64,000 nt of DNA from Polytrichum commune (Eukaryota; Streptophyta; Polytrichopsida; Polytrichales; Polytrichaceae): assembly GCA_950295325.1 (NCBI GenBank), contig OX485805.1:18153501-18217500 (forward strand), in the 5' to 3' direction. The translations under genes and the position numbers were made by a program. The notes beneath the pieces are model-generated. The model did no database searches. It worked only from the letters and a program-made list of their open reading frames with translations, and had not been told where the DNA came from. Positions 21,679 to 34,713 of the stretch are shown one piece after another. How positions within the stretch are numbered: position 1 is the first letter of the stretch; every line of letters begins with the position of its first letter.

Positions 21679-22432
21679 GGGGCCATTCACGGTTGGGGTA
21701 CTACTTTTGGCCGTCTAACGGAAAACGGATTTTTTTGGATAACTTCACATGCTTGGTATGCTTACATTTGTATTGTGAAGCATATTTTGGATCATACCTA
21801 CATTTCATACTCCATATCGAGTACACTGACAAAGTTAATTTAGAAGGAATAGGGTCATCTAAGATATCCTTTTGATTCCTTAAAGGACATTCAGGAGTGC
21901 TGTCTTAATTGTTCACCTTAGGATCAAGGAATGAAAAGGACAACAAGAATCAATGGAAATGATCCCAATTTTTTTCCTCACACTAATCGTTCAAGTGTGT
22001 ACCAATAAAACCAAATATGTATTGAATAGCAATTGCCCAACTTTACATGTGGCACCAAACATGTCCAAATATACATATACTCACGGCCACACGTAAAATG
22101 AACGTCTAGTATTAGAATTGGACAAAAAAAATTATGAATGGACACATGACACTTTTACCAAGGTACCAAGATACATAACAGGAAATAATTGACCACCAAT
22201 GCACACTTAAATAGCAAAAAAATACCACTGATGTGGCCTAGGGTTTAGGGTTTAGGGTGATTATTAAATAGTAATAAAAATCTTTCTTGATAAAGCTTAT
22301 GAACTATCTACTTATTTATGTAAAATTTATTGATCAAATAATAGTAAATCATGATAAAAAAACCAAGATCAATGCAACAAAGTCCTTAAGTCCTTTGTCC
22401 CAAAAGTAGTACCCCAACCATAAATGGCCCCC
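21679..22432 (-). mobile_element. 0.76-kb non-autonomous DNA element, copy 1
   Basis: Ends are GGGGCCATTCACGGTTGGGG and its near-complement CCCCAACCATAAATGGCCCCC, with TACTACTTTTGG just inside each. A 3-bp TSD ATT (21676-21678 and 22433-22435) fits if the right end has five Cs. It is a non-coding, mirror-image relative of 26242-27002. It carries about three TTTAGGG telomere-type units at 22239-22257. TSD length and G/C-rich ends suggest PIF/Harbinger, but the target is not the usual TWA, so the superfamily is open. Confidence 0.7.
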
Positions 22433-25020
22433 ATTGGCAAAACTCAAGTTGGAAACTCTGTGAAGAGAGGGTGTTAGTGTTGCTTTGTGGCAAAGAAGCC
22501 ATATCTGGACCACTCTTTGTGTTTGTTGATATACAAAAACACATGACACTTGAATGCACAAGGTGAACATTGTCATGGTTAGTGGTGCTCACTATGCACT
22601 CGGATCTGGATTATCCGAGGAATTGAAATTGAAGATTGCTCAATTACATGCATTTGGTCTATCACCATCACAAATTATGCAACAACACACTGCCCCACCC
22701 TTGAATGCATCCTAGTCCGGGTGGGGAATCCTTCCTCACGCATCCGAGGTTGTCACTCACACATGTATTTTTGTTCCACTTAATTGTGAGTGAAGTGGTG
22801 TGTACAACACCCTTTCTTTAAATAATGTGAGCATACACAAATGCTTGATCACCATACAATGTCAATCAACAATGAATCAATTGAATCCCTCCCACCTCCT
22901 ATCCTAATTGCACCATTCCTCCACAGGCGGAGAATCCGGCTCACCACCTACCTCACACCTCCTGCTAACTACAAGATCAATCTCAATTCCAATTCCTTGG
23001 CACCTCCATCCATACCTCGCAGCAAGCCCAACACAACTTAGCCCCCTGACTTCTCACACGGCCAATGAGTAAGCAATTCCCTCCCTAAAACACAACATGA
23101 GAGAAAAAAAACCAAAGGAATGCCACAACACATATTCCTCTGTCGAGCGAATTAGCTGCCGTGGAGATGAGTTTCCAGCAAGACCTCTCCTCCATTCGCG
23201 ATTTTCCCTCCTCACACGTCGGATCTCACCTCCCTGAGCATGTCCCCCTACGGAATCTTCTTCCCCTGTCCAAAATCATTATGACTTCGGCGCCAATGCA
23301 AGTTGTGGTGGTGCAGCTAATCTCCGGTGGCTGATCAGGAGTAGCTTCTGCAAACAAAATTGTTCCGCTGGGGCACACAACATAAAAAATAACCCTCAAA
23401 ATTACTCAGCTTCCAAGCCCCTCACTGAGTTATATGGACTTGGGAGTTTGGTCGAATCCAAGCCGAGCTAAGTCGAGTTGGCCTCTGACTTAGGTTCGCG
23501 TGACCGAAATCTTTTTTGGCTAGTAGTGTGCACACCAGAAAGGCATCTGGTGTGAATTCCAAAGAGCGCACTCTCTTAACGCCATTCAACACCACTGCAG
23601 GCCAAAGTTTGAACACAACGGCCTCAACAATGTTCCTGGCATTGACCTTGCCATCGACGATAACCAACCACTCCCTTGCTTACTCATCATGAACTTCTTC
23701 TTATTAAATCCCGGTGCAGAAATTCATGGCTCGTAATGATGATTCTCTTCCGAAGCCTCTCCGCGATCACGATCCTCACAACTACTTGAATCCAAGTGTC
23801 ACGACACATAATCCCTTCGGACATAAACACAATGGCGACCATTCTTCTAACTAGTATTCTCTTTCTCAACCACCTCCAACACTTCAACGCCGTACTAACT
23901 AACGTCTCAGTGCAGATTGCCTCTAGTTATGATAAAGCCTGAATACACCTCTCATGCAATTCACTCTTTCTTGCTCTCCCAACTCTCTTCTATCTCCTCT
24001 CTCTTCTTTCTCTTGTATCTTAGTGTGTTGCACTGAGCAGCTTGTAAGTAGTAAAGTAGGTGTGGCGGTGTAGTTCAAGACCGGTCTGCCTGCCTGCGAC
24101 TCTTCTCCATGCGAGAATGTGATAGTCCGCGATCACGCAACACCGGTCCCAAGTTAGACCTTGAATCTCCGAGGGATCTATCTCTCTATATAGGTATGTA
24201 GCTATCTCTGTGTCGATCTCTCTCCCTCTCTCTTTCTTCTTTCTAATTTTGCTAGCTGTTTTTTTTTTTCTGTCTCGCTCAGCATTGCAACTTCACCTCT
24301 CATGCGCATCAGTTCCACCTGCTGCTACCAGACTTGCATTCGACTTGCACGGACATGCTTATGCCCCAAAATTTGAGGTTGAGGCAGCGCTTCCGCCTCC
24401 TACCCCGAGTCTCTCTCTAGTGCATGCTTAATGAGCTCTCCCTTTCCTACCTCTCGAGACCCCTCCAACCTTCTCCTTTTTTATCACGTTGCCCGACATC
24501 TTTGGGTTGCCTGAAAGAAAAAACGGGCTTGACCCTTCTTATTGACATTTTCTCCCCTTTTAGACTTCGCATCTTGACACATGGTAATTGCACTTAACTT
24601 TTGACTTTTCTCTTATCCTAAGGGTGAGGTTCACCTCTTTTACTTGCTTCTTACTTCCCAATACTTTGTATTAGGATCAATTAACATGTGAATACGACTT
24701 TTCGGGCTCACATGCATCCAAACCAATTGGCAACCACAGATGATGGCCAAGTTTGGGCACAACAATATACTTTGAGAGTGTAGTCCAGTCTCTTTGAGAC
24801 ACGCGTCATTTTGTAGGGTACATTCTATAATTGTATTCACTTGATGCCACATTTGGGACTTCACAAACACGAGTGAGCCATGATTCTCTGTCCTTCATTG
24901 TCCTTCAATGTCCTTCACATTTGGTCATGTATGCAAAACCGCATTCATGTTAGTCACATCAATTCAATACTTGCAGGCACACATTTTGTAATGCATTAAC
25001 AACGTGGTGTCCACAGTATC
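22433..25020. other. Region upstream of the MULE remnant, no clear gene
   Basis: Only short frames are present. A TC-rich tract lies at 24182-24270. The string CGGGCTCACATGCATCC at about 24704-24719 resembles the 3' terminus of the TGTGAG...CTCACA LTR family, but no matching start or TSD was found. Minus-strand frames at 23422-23667 and 23687-23887 are unrecognised and probably not coding. Confidence 0.4.
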
Positions 25021-25034
25021 CACTATATACAGTT

Positions 25035-26210
25035 ATGGTTTTTGACGATTGGAGGAATGGAATCCCTGTCGCTTTCTTCATCATTTCACGGACACGCGAA
25101 CAAGATCTCCAGCCTATTCTACAAGCTTTGCACCATAGACTGCAAACTATTGCGGACAATTGGAGCCCCTCTGCCATTATTGTTGACAACACCCAAGCTG
25201 AGATTAACACCATAAGGTTATTGATAGTGCCATACTTAAAATTTGATAAAATGCCACATATGTTATTCAATTATGCGTACTTGTTTTTTTGTCCTTGCTC
25301 TTCATTGTCTTGCCTCTTGATTATTGTTCCACTTGTGCAACATAGTATGGCCCGATGCCAGAAATTTTTTTTTGCCTTTGGCATGTCCGCAAAGCTTGGG
25401 CTAAGAATGCAGTCAAGAAAATCAACACCATTGTTCTTCAATTGCTTGGGGATTTTATGTATGGTAACGGATGCGATGTTGATAATGACCCTCTTGACTG
25501 GGCGCTCATGCAACTTGATATGATTGCCAACTCGCATCCTAGGGCGAGTGCATTCATGAGGTACATCAAGGATATATGGAGGCCCAAAACGTCAACGTGG
25601 TGTGTCGAGGCCCGATGGATACCCCATGTAGGTCAAAACACAAATGTGGCCATTGAATCCTATCATTCCAACCTGAAAAGCATTCTACGCTCAGCAACAA
25701 CAGGCCAAAGGTCTATTCAAGATGCTCCACCCCAACGTCGATGATGGTATCATGGTTTTCGAAGCAAGTACAAAACATGGTGTAGAGCGTGCAATTCCAA
25801 TGTCTCAATCCTTCACGAACTTGTCCCAACACTCCACTCACATCCATACTGCCCTGGACGCTGCTACAACTGCCAATGTTGACGATGTTCTGGGGATACA
25901 AATCTCCATGTTGGCAGCTACGTTGAACATAGAACGTGTGGCCTTGCAGGTACACTCCCAACGTTACAGGACCAACTTTGCACGTTCTCGCCAGTTCTAG
26001 TTGATGAGGGCTTCAACCTTGTAAATCCTTCCCAAACCGGTTCTTCTCAAGCTGCAACTGCCACAACATTGAATCATATATACAAATCTCTAGCCAAAAA
26101 GGCTGTTGAATATCATGTTTTGCAAGATTACTTACTTGCATATTTGAAGTTCATCATAGGGAAGCAAAAACAACTAATATCACGCGGCATTGCTACAATA
26201 CAAGTGAGTC
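25035..26210 (+). pseudogene. MULE (Mutator-like) transposase remnant
   Basis: Plus-strand fragments match the catalytic core of plant MULE transposases. 25035-25240 encodes FDDWRNGIPVAFFIISRTRE, then SPSAIIVDNTQAEINTIR with the second acidic residue. 25340-25744 encodes FFCLWHVRKAWAKNAVKKI (the CxxH-type block), and NVAIESYHSNLKSIL with the expected glutamate. 26069-26200 gives the C-terminal IYKSLAKKAVEYHVLQDYLL. Between the first two blocks lies about 100 bp that breaks the frame. It ends in CATAG before TATGGCCC, so it may be an intron, but I found no donor that keeps phase. No SWIM zinc finger is seen. I call it a decayed gene; the flanking inverted elements are not its own terminal repeats. 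Confidence 0.65.
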
Positions 26211-26241
26211 CCATAAGTTTTTCTTTTTCGGAAAGAACTGG

Positions 26242-27002
26242 GGGGGCCATTCACGATCAGGGTACTACTTTCGGGACACAGGACTTAAGGACTTTGTCGC
26301 ATTGATCTTGGTTTTTATCATGATTTACTATTATTTGATCAATAAATTTTACATAAACAAGTAGATAGTTCATAAGCTTTATCAAGAAAGATTTTTATTA
26401 TTATTTAATAATCACCCTAAACCCTAAACCCTAAACCCTAGGCCACATCAGTGGCATTTTTTTGCTATTTAGGTGTGCATTGGTGGTCAATTATTTCCTG
26501 TTATGTATCTTGGTACCTTGGTAAAAGTGTCATGTGTCCATTCATATAAATTTTTTTGTCCAATTCTAATACTAGACGTTCCTTTTACGTGTGGCCGTGA
26601 GTATATGTATATTTGGACATGTTTGGTGCCACATGTAAAGTTGGGCAATTGCTATTCAATACATATTTGGTTCTATTGGTACACACTTGAACGATGATTG
26701 TGAGGAAACAATTTGGGATCGTTTCGATTGATTCTTGTTGTCCTTTTCATTCCTTGATCCTAAGGTGAACAATGAAGACATCGGTCCTGAATGTCCTTTA
26801 AGGAATCAAAAGGATATCTTAGATGACCCTATTCCTTCTAAATTAACTTTGTCAATGTACTCGATATGGAGTATGAAATGCAGGTATGATCCAAAATATG
26901 CTTCACAATACAAATGTAAGCATACCAAGCATGTGAAGTTATCCAAAAAAATCCGTTTTCCGTTAGACGGCCAAAAGTAATACCCTGATTGTGAATGGCC
27001 CC
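26242..27002 (+). mobile_element. 0.76-kb non-autonomous DNA element, copy 2 (inverted)
   Basis: It starts GGGGGCCATTCACGATCAGG and ends TGATTGTGAATGGCCCC, with TSD TGG on both sides (26239-26241 and 27003-27005). Almost its whole length is the reverse complement of 21679-22432, with scattered differences. It has the telomere-type CCCTAAA repeat at 26414-26441. Different TSDs on the two copies argue for separate insertions and against both being the long terminal repeats of one element. Confidence 0.7.
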
Positions 27003-27177
27003 TGGGGATAATTCCTTGAAGTGACACCGCAATTTTTTGGAATCCCTATTGGCTAGGAATTTTTTTTCCAATAACTCCTAATATGAGTGTTACAAACTAC
27101 ATATTGTGTCATTCAGAAATTCAAAAGGCAATCTATTGCATGTACTGTTTAAATTACCTGCTCTATTTGTCGAAATC

Positions 27178-28768
27178 TGTGAGCTCAACATTGAAGCCAC
27201 ATATGTTCTTAAACCTTTTAATTCACTAATACTTAGGCTGTGATTTTTTTTCAAGCTATTAAAAACATAAAGAGAGTGGAATTTTGAATTTGATTGCAAA
27301 TTAAACTTGGGATTTTGGGCGTTAGTACTTTTGAGTGATGAGGTTAAAAGGGATTACTTAGATGTGATCTTGTGGGATTGTTGGGCTTTTAAGGCTTAGA
27401 GCAAGTAACCGGGTCCTTGTTATTAATTAGAATAAGGGTAGTTACTGTTCGTCTAAGAAGGGGTTAGTTGTGGATAAGCTACGATGTTAGGCTAGATTGG
27501 CAAGAGGAGGCCGAGGGCAGACACTCGAACGGAGGAGAACGGCTGCGAATGAGGATGACCGCCCGGCAAGATCAAGGGGATCTTCCCAAGGCAGAGGGGT
27601 GTGAGGTTTTTGAAGAGGCCAGGGGGCCGAAAAAATGGTTGAGCCACCACCGAGGAGGTCTCTGATGTGAAAGGGGGTGAATGTGATGAGCCTGGGTGAA
27701 GATCCCTTGACTCAGGGGCTGGGAGATTTGGAGGCGGCCGCATTGCAGAAATGCGTTGTGAAGGATCTCAAATGTTCCGATCCGAAGCCAATGCTAGGGG
27801 CAGGGTCCGGTTGCAGGCAGCTTCATTGTTAGACCTTCCCGGTTGCACAAGCCAGATTTGAGCTTGACTGTGCTATGAAGACTAAATAAGTGAAGGGGTC
27901 CGAGGTTGTAAGAGACTGGGTCGAAATGCTGGAGGGTGGCCAACGCTTGCTTGAGCAAGTGGGTGGATAAAAAAATCAGAGGGATGCTTGTAAGTGGCGT
28001 TGGGTGTTGATGAAATGGCAGAAGGAGGTAGACGGGATACAGTTGCATTGTGTGTAGTAGGGGCGGAGTGGAATGGGAGGAAGATGTTGTGGCATGCTGC
28101 TGCGGCAGCACAATCAACAGCTGTTGTGGGAGAGTCTAGTGTAAAGGGGTAAGGAGTGCGGATTAACTCATCTGGTATCGTGGCATCTGGGAAACCTCTA
28201 GCTGCCACTGTCTTAAGGTGGACCTTGGGCTTGATTTGGTCAGACAAAGACCCTGGGATTCAATCCCATCGTCAAAATCCTTAAACATTGGAGGCAGCTC
28301 CTGGCTTAGCTCGTTTCCGTCGGGCAGAGAGGAGGCAGTGAGAGGGCAAAAGCCCAACGGTCGAACCCACCTCGGTGTTGGACTGTGGAAACAGAGGAGC
28401 TGCTGGCCCTTCAGGTTGGATGGGTGTCAAGGCGGGTTAAGGAGGCTGAACCGAGGCTGAGAAGGTGTTGGACCAGGGGACCTCGGCTAGATTCGGTACC
28501 GGAAGGAAGAAGGGGCCGACCAACAGAAGTAAAGAGGGTAGTTAGGATTAGTTAGCTGGGTTACTTGGTGTTTAGTGGCTTGATCAAGAACATTGGTTAA
28601 TGCTATTGTAATGGTTTTTCTCTTTTATAATACAGTGTGTTCCCATAGACCTCATCCAAAGGGTCATTATAAAGTGTGTGGGAGAACGAGGAATTGATTT
28701 AGGGTATGTGAGCTTGGAGCCTTCACCCGGACACTGACGCACATAAGGGTGGAGGCTTTGGGCTCACA
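27178..28768 (+). mobile_element. Old solo LTR (TGTGAG...CTCACA family)
   Basis: It starts TGTGAGCTCAACATTGAAGC and ends GGGTGGAGGCTTTGGGCTCACA (last bases at 28768). It shares blocks with the solo LTR at 43325-44793, for example TTAAACCTT near the start and AAAACATAAA.AGAGTGG about 90 bp in. Its termini also match those of the whole Ty3/gypsy element, so it is a relative. Flanks are AAATC and ATATT, so no TSD remains and it is probably old or recombined. No internal sequence follows. It is non-coding. Confidence 0.65.
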
Positions 28769-29841
28769 ATATTGTCCGCTGTTACATCTTCGTGAGCATA
28801 TTTATGTCCATATGCCCTCCCAATATTTATATAGGACCTTTGAGGCAACTCAAAGTTTATATGGGAGAGCAAATCACATGTTCTGATTGTTATTCATCGG
28901 TCATGCACTGACCCTTATTAATGACAGTCCAAACATTACTGCATATATAGAAAACATAGGACATCACATTCGATGGACATCCGAAACACTAACGCGGACT
29001 GAAAAACAATAGACTTACACCTCTCAAGTACAACCTAAACAATAACACATACTGTAGAACAACTGACATACACTCTTAAAAAACAACCCAAATATTGATG
29101 CACATTGAAATAAAAAACTTATAAAATAATAATCACTATCTAAATATTGAGGCATATTGAATAACATAATATTTATACCTTGCAAGAACAATTGAAATAC
29201 AGAGGCATATTGAATAACATAAGACTTACACTTTGAAGGACAAAGCCTACAAATACTAACGCCCACTGAAGAATAAAAGAATAAATGTAAGATCTACACA
29301 TTTGAAGTACAAGCCTACATTAATGCAAAATGAATGTGTTTGGCTTATATTCTTTTAGGACAGCCCAACACTATGGTGAATTGTATGTGTAGATCTGACA
29401 ATTTTCCGTCAAATATATACTATATAGAAAATACAGTCCATACAAATGTATTACAAGATTGAACATCCAAAATCATCCAAGTTTTTATAACCTTGAAGCA
29501 CATCCAAAACCATATTTATGTACACAATAATATAGGCATTCTACATTTAAGTCATTTTCTACAACCAACCTTCCTCCTAGCTCTATGACTTCGTCTCAAT
29601 TGCGTCTGTATGTTACTTGTCCGATATCCTGACTCCTTCATCACAACCTTAGCGTTCCATTCCGTCTTTTGCCGTATCCTATATTAGACTACCCTAATCA
29701 ATGCATTCCTTATAATAGTCATTGTTCGTATTGTCTCGCTCATTCTGTAGTTCAATGTTAAACCTTGCAAAACACTAATATTGTTAGAACAAATGAAGAT
29801 AAAAAACTCCAAAATCTTATGTCCTTCAGGTTGCTTAGTAT
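28769..29841. repeat. AT-rich region with degenerate repeats of about 60 bp
   Basis: Between about 28980 and 29350 a phrase of the type ACTTACACNNNNGAAGNACAA...NCNCANTGAANAANAA recurs five or six times with drift. No gene is seen. It may be the subterminal region of a lost DNA transposon. Confidence 0.4.
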
Positions 29842-30449
29842 GTACACTACTAGAAATTGTGTACAATCTAGACATGTAACATGACATTTATTGAAGTAAA
29901 CAAAGACGTGACTTAATATCATATATTATTAGAAATTGTCTTGTCTACGACATGACTTGGGGGACCGTGCGTTATACCCCATGAATCGTTCATTTGGACA
30001 TAGTCAATATGTTTAGGACCATTGCTTATGATGTCTGAATATACTAATTGTTTTACGGGCTCCACACTAAATTATTATTTAACGTTAAAGAGTGCATGCA
30101 TGTGTAGGGTTATCATTGGTTGATATGTTGAATAATGAGTGGTCATATTTTTTAACAACTGAGTGCCAGAAATGTGTCGTGGATTAAGGCCTTTGACTGC
30201 GACGGTAATTAATGATTTTCTTTTTAAAAGAGATATCCATCATTTGTAAGTCCAATCCTCACCTCCCGAGCCTTGCCATCTATAAGTTTCTATAGTTCTA
30301 AGTGCCTAGTCACTTACCTAGTAGGCTAAGCCAAGGGCGGGGGCCAAGGAGTTTGATACTTGAACCTCTTGGCTCCCACATGGAGGCGTTAGCCACTAAG
30401 CCACCAATCCGCGCATGATTTATTGGCAGTATTGAAAACATTTGTATAT

Positions 30450-31060
30450 AGAGGCCCCAAGTTACTATTTATTTTCTATTTACTGTATACAATATAATAT
30501 CAACTATATACGGCATATATTATTTACTATCTATTATTTACTGCTTATAATTTATTATCCAGTATTTTATGTATACTGCCTATTATTTATTATTAAATGT
30601 CTCGTATTTGCTATTTACTGCCTCGTATTTATTGTTTATATTATCATATTTACTATGTACTACTTAATATTTACTCTTTATTATCTTTATTTTTTTTTTT
30701 TTTAGTATGTTATTATTATCTACTGTATATAGTATATATATTATTATTTATGGTTTGATATTTAATTTTTAATATTCATAGTATATTAGTATTATTAATG
30801 GTCTCTTATTTATTATTTATAGTATTTTAGTATTATCTACTTTATATAGTATATATTTATTATTTTCAGTACGTTATTCTTATCTACTGTATATAGGATA
30901 TTATTTATGATTTATGATATGATATTTATGATTTAATAATTTAATATTATTATTTCTATTAATGATTTATTATTTCTATTTATTATTTTTAGTATATTAT
31001 TTTACTATTAACGGTCTTTTATTTATTATATACTAGAAACTGTTAATTATTTACTGTGTA
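30450..31060. repeat. Low-complexity TATTTACT-rich tract
   Basis: Long run of TATTTATTATTTACT-like words with almost no G or C, inside the CACTA element. The frame at 30442-30705 is a by-product of this composition, not a gene. Confidence 0.8.
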
Positions 31061-31193
31061 CATGATTTTCTACATACGCCCTAAAAATTACCGACCATAA
31101 TTTAGACAATCTATTGGGCAAATTATTTGATGTTGATGTGAATCACCCTATAAACAATATCGGGGCGTCAATGTGTCAACAATGACTATTTTC

Positions 31194-31269
31194 CAACACT
31201 TATACTAGAAACATGTCGATTTCATTTTTTTCAACACTTATACTAGAAACATGTCGATTTCATTTTTTT
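31194..31269. repeat. 38-bp tandem duplication
   Basis: CAACACTTATACTAGAAACA and the next 18 bases occur at 31194 and again at 31232. It lies near the right end of the CACTA element, in its subterminal zone. Confidence 0.85.
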
Positions 31270-32165
31270 CATGAAGTGTTAGTCCAATTAGTATATGCCT
31301 GCTAAAACATTATACTAAAAACCATTGATTTTCTTGTAGTGGTAATATTTATAATTATAGCCTATCTTGAAATGAAAGTTGGTTTATGTTTGATTTATCT
31401 CATTCAATGTATGGGGTCTATGTCTCCACATTTTTGTAAACTCCAAAATATTCTTCAACATATAAACCACAAGTCCAACCCGAATTTTGTTGGGATACTC
31501 GTGCTTGTATCACAACTGCGGAGACTATACCTCCGCACATATTTCACAATCATCATTGTATCCTTGCTTTGCACAATACAATTTTGCAAAGAGGACACGT
31601 TTTTTCGGTAATGCGTAAAGGCCAACAGTGACCATTGAATTAAAGTGAAAATATTCATAGTCCCCTAACACGTAAATGCTCCAATGTTTTCTACAAGAAT
31701 AAGAACTATAATAGTTATAATGTCCAAATCTAACAACCCACCGTACTTGTTATGTAAAAAATATATGAATATCTTTAAATTATCCCTCCTCGTCTTTTTC
31801 ATGCTCTGCAATAAAATAGTAGGAATATACGACAATATCATATAATATTTGATATCCTCTAATTGTGAATTGAACTATACCTTAATCTATTATAATATAA
31901 AGAAAATTAACTTTTTATATCTATATACCAATAGAAACATATATATCTTTCATTGCAAATACACATTTTCGTTACGATACAAAAAAAATGCATGACAACA
32001 TTTTCTCACTTGCATCGCCGACAATAGTCTCAATTAGTTCTTCAAGTCTATATAATTAAAAAATATAATATTCAAGTTATTCAAATAAAACAAATATTGC
32101 ATGCAATAAATATTAAAGTTTATGTTTCACAGTAGAAATAAAACTTTAAAGAATTTGTCTGCTAT

Positions 32166-32500
32166 CTAATTTGTGTGTGGTTTTCCCAACACGTCAGTAT
32201 TTATCGTCCGCTCTGTAATATTCTCTGCTATCTCTAGATGTTGCTTTATGATTTCTAATGTTAAGAAGGGAGTTGAAGGTTCTAATTCTGGATCACTAGA
32301 TATGGTCACAACTGCCAAATGTTTTATAACATGTTCGTCAGGTTCTTTGGTGCTATGCATGCGCAACATGTCTACAATGGTCATGTGCGTTAATTTTCCA
32401 AGGAACGACTGGATCTTATCCATTATCTCTTGTTGTTTGGATGGCTCGCATTCAAGTAACGTGACAACGTCATTGCGAAGAGTGGTAAATGTTCCGCATC
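32166..32500 (-). CDS. Unrecognised minus-strand ORF, possible exon
   Basis: Open from about 32500 down to a stop at 32166, roughly 110 codons, with a natural amphipathic composition (for example LLECEPSKQQEIMDKIQSFL and HVIKHLAVVTISSDPELEPS). The first ATG is at 32423, but the frame stays open upstream of it, which suggests an internal exon. I do not recognise the family. No neighbours support it. It could be a transposon-derived fragment. Confidence 0.3.
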
Positions 32501-33669
32501 ATCAAATATGTATAGGGAATACAAATCTCCTACTAATGGTAAGTTCTGCGCAACATTTATTAATCACACAAAGCGGTCGTGTGACTATGCAAGTTCAAAA
32601 ACAAATTGAACTCTTAAATTCGTGATTGGATGGACAAATTGTCGCTAACGACCTTCAAATATCCGCATCACATACAAAATAACTCTCAGAATATCATGAC
32701 ATTTGTTGTCTAGTGAAAATATATTAATATTTACAGTTTATAAAAATACCTCAGACTTCTACATCCATTCTTGCTGAGTGTGCTTCTATGGACCGGTGTC
32801 AAGAAGATTGTGGACTATCCGATAAGTACGGGGCTTCTCTTCATGGTAGTGTTTAATTTTTTTCCTTAATACCTTCTCTTTCTCTTACACCTTAGTTCTA
32901 AATTTCTCTCAATGCTGACCTACTATATTTTAGATATATATAACTTTCAATTAGCTCACTTCTTTCATGTGAAACTTTATATACGTATAAAATATCTTAT
33001 TAAAATTTTATACACCGATAAATAACATTAATAAAATTCTAACCAAAATGTTATGCATGATTTATTGATTTTAACTTCCTAGCATGAACATTTTGTTATA
33101 ACATCCGGTTATTAAAACTCTCATAACTTCTAACATTTAAGCCCAACCAACGTTAAATCTTGATACACAATAGATAAGTAAGATCAAAATTTACTCTTAA
33201 ATTTTTGTAGTCATAGCCATAATACTCTTCAAGATCCATGTTTTCTAATATTACTCTCCTAGCTGCCTTTGTTTCTAGACACCCTTTACTTCAACTATTT
33301 ACAAATTTTTGTATACATAGACTGAAGCCTCCAAATATTGTGCATAATTAATATATTTTATAAGAAATATCCTCTCAAATTTCTATATGAATTGAACACT
33401 CTATTCATCTACAATTCATAAAAAAATTCACTCCAAAGTTTTATTCACTGAATAATTAACGAAATATTACAAATAGTGCACTTAGTGCAATCTATTCACT
33501 CTAAAACTCTCATTTGCACATCTTCAAGTACAGTATAATTTTTTAAACATTTTTCTTTCTCAAACGCTCAATCCTCCTTTAGATTTTATACAAATACTAA
33601 CTTCAAAATGCCAATTCTCCTTTCTCAACACCCTTCTTCCATCTCTTAAATCATCTTCATTCTTGCCCC

Positions 33670-33925
33670 TTCGGCCAATAGGAAACAATTGGGATTATGG
33701 CTTCTAGATCCCCTAAGCGGATAGTCAATAAGACATCATTGGTATTAGGGCTGCTAGAATCCTTAACTAGCTAGCCAATATGATACCATTGGAATTAGGG
33801 CTTCTAGAACCGTTAATCAGCTAGCCAATATAAAATCTTTGGATTTACGGCTTCTAGAATCCCTAACCGGCTAGCCAATAAAAAACCCTTGGGGTTAGGG
33901 CTTTTACAATTCCTAAATGATTAGA
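33670..33925. repeat. 50-51-bp minisatellite, five units
   Basis: The unit contains GGCTTCTAGAATCCCTAACC and TAGCCAATA. The CAATA marks fall at 33674, 33725, 33775, 33825 and 33876. The copies are diverged. Confidence 0.85.
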
Positions 33926-34713
33926 TAATGGTTGTTGTCGGTAAACCCTATTATTTCCAAGTCCTACCTACCAAATCGTTTCTACCAGGTTTGTCCTACC
34001 GAATTCTCCCAGTTTTGAACTTTAGACCGGTCTCAATTTAAACAATTAACTATAATATAATATTAATCTTTATTTTAAAAATAACAATAATATACATAAA
34101 TACCTATGTTTTAACTGGTAGTCGGCCCACATTGAGGCCATTCTTTAATATATTGAACAATGGCGACCAACTCCACTCCAATGCCTCTTGTCCTGCTTGC
34201 CAAATTAAATTTTCTAAGCTCCTTTTGCACACGATTTCGGAGGAAATTCTCAAAATTCATACTTACGGCCGTAATTTTGGCGTAATACTTCTCTCATGCT
34301 ATGCGATAGTGAAGGTAGTATTTTAAGTTCTTTAATTTTTCGTATTGCCGTATAGTATTGTTGCACTTGAAACATATAACATGGACCTTTATCTTAGCTA
34401 TGAGCTCATCGCGTGCAATTGAATACCTTGTGTTTAGCAAGTGTAAAAAAATAACATACATTTTAATAAAAAAATATTCATTCGCCTATTGAAAAAAATC
34501 ATTATTATGTTAAATAACAAACATTAATATATTGAAGAACAATCGACATAGAAATATTTGAAAACACATGAAATATGAAACCAATTGAACAAGAAATTGA
34601 GGAACCAAACCACCAACCAATAGAGCAACCAACATTAAATAGATGGGTAGCAATGTAGGTTGAAGGACAAACCTGGGTGTTGCCATATAAATACCATTGT
34701 CCAAACGTGTTAC

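Larger units (their letters stand above)
29845..31341. mobile_element. Small non-autonomous CACTA element, TSD GTA
   Basis: Left end CACTACTAGAAAT at 29845. The right end, read on the minus strand from 31341, is CACTACAAGAAAATC. TSD GTA lies at 29842-29844 and 31342-31344. It is 1,497 bp, without a coding frame; the AT-rich middle holds a low-complexity tract. The matching ends plus TSD make the call solid. Confidence 0.8.
31345..34500. other. AT-rich intergenic region
   Basis: Apart from the short minus-strand frame at 32166-32500 and the minisatellite at 33670-33925 I see nothing coding. The frame at 34132-34326 has no recognisable motif. Confidence 0.5.

Noticed and set aside
22826-24712. 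Possible LTR from TGTGAGCATACACAAATGC to CGGGCTCACA
   Set aside because: The start matches the family poorly and flanks (AATAA and TGCAT) give no duplication.
22239-26441. TTTAGGG/CCCTAAA runs as a sign of a telomere end or fusion
   Set aside because: Only about three units each, at the same place inside two copies of a DNA element, so they are part of that element.
21679-27002. Reading the two 0.76-kb arms as the long terminal inverted repeats of a single MULE
   Set aside because: Each arm has its own inverted ends and its own 3-bp duplication, and no 9-11-bp duplication flanks the pair.
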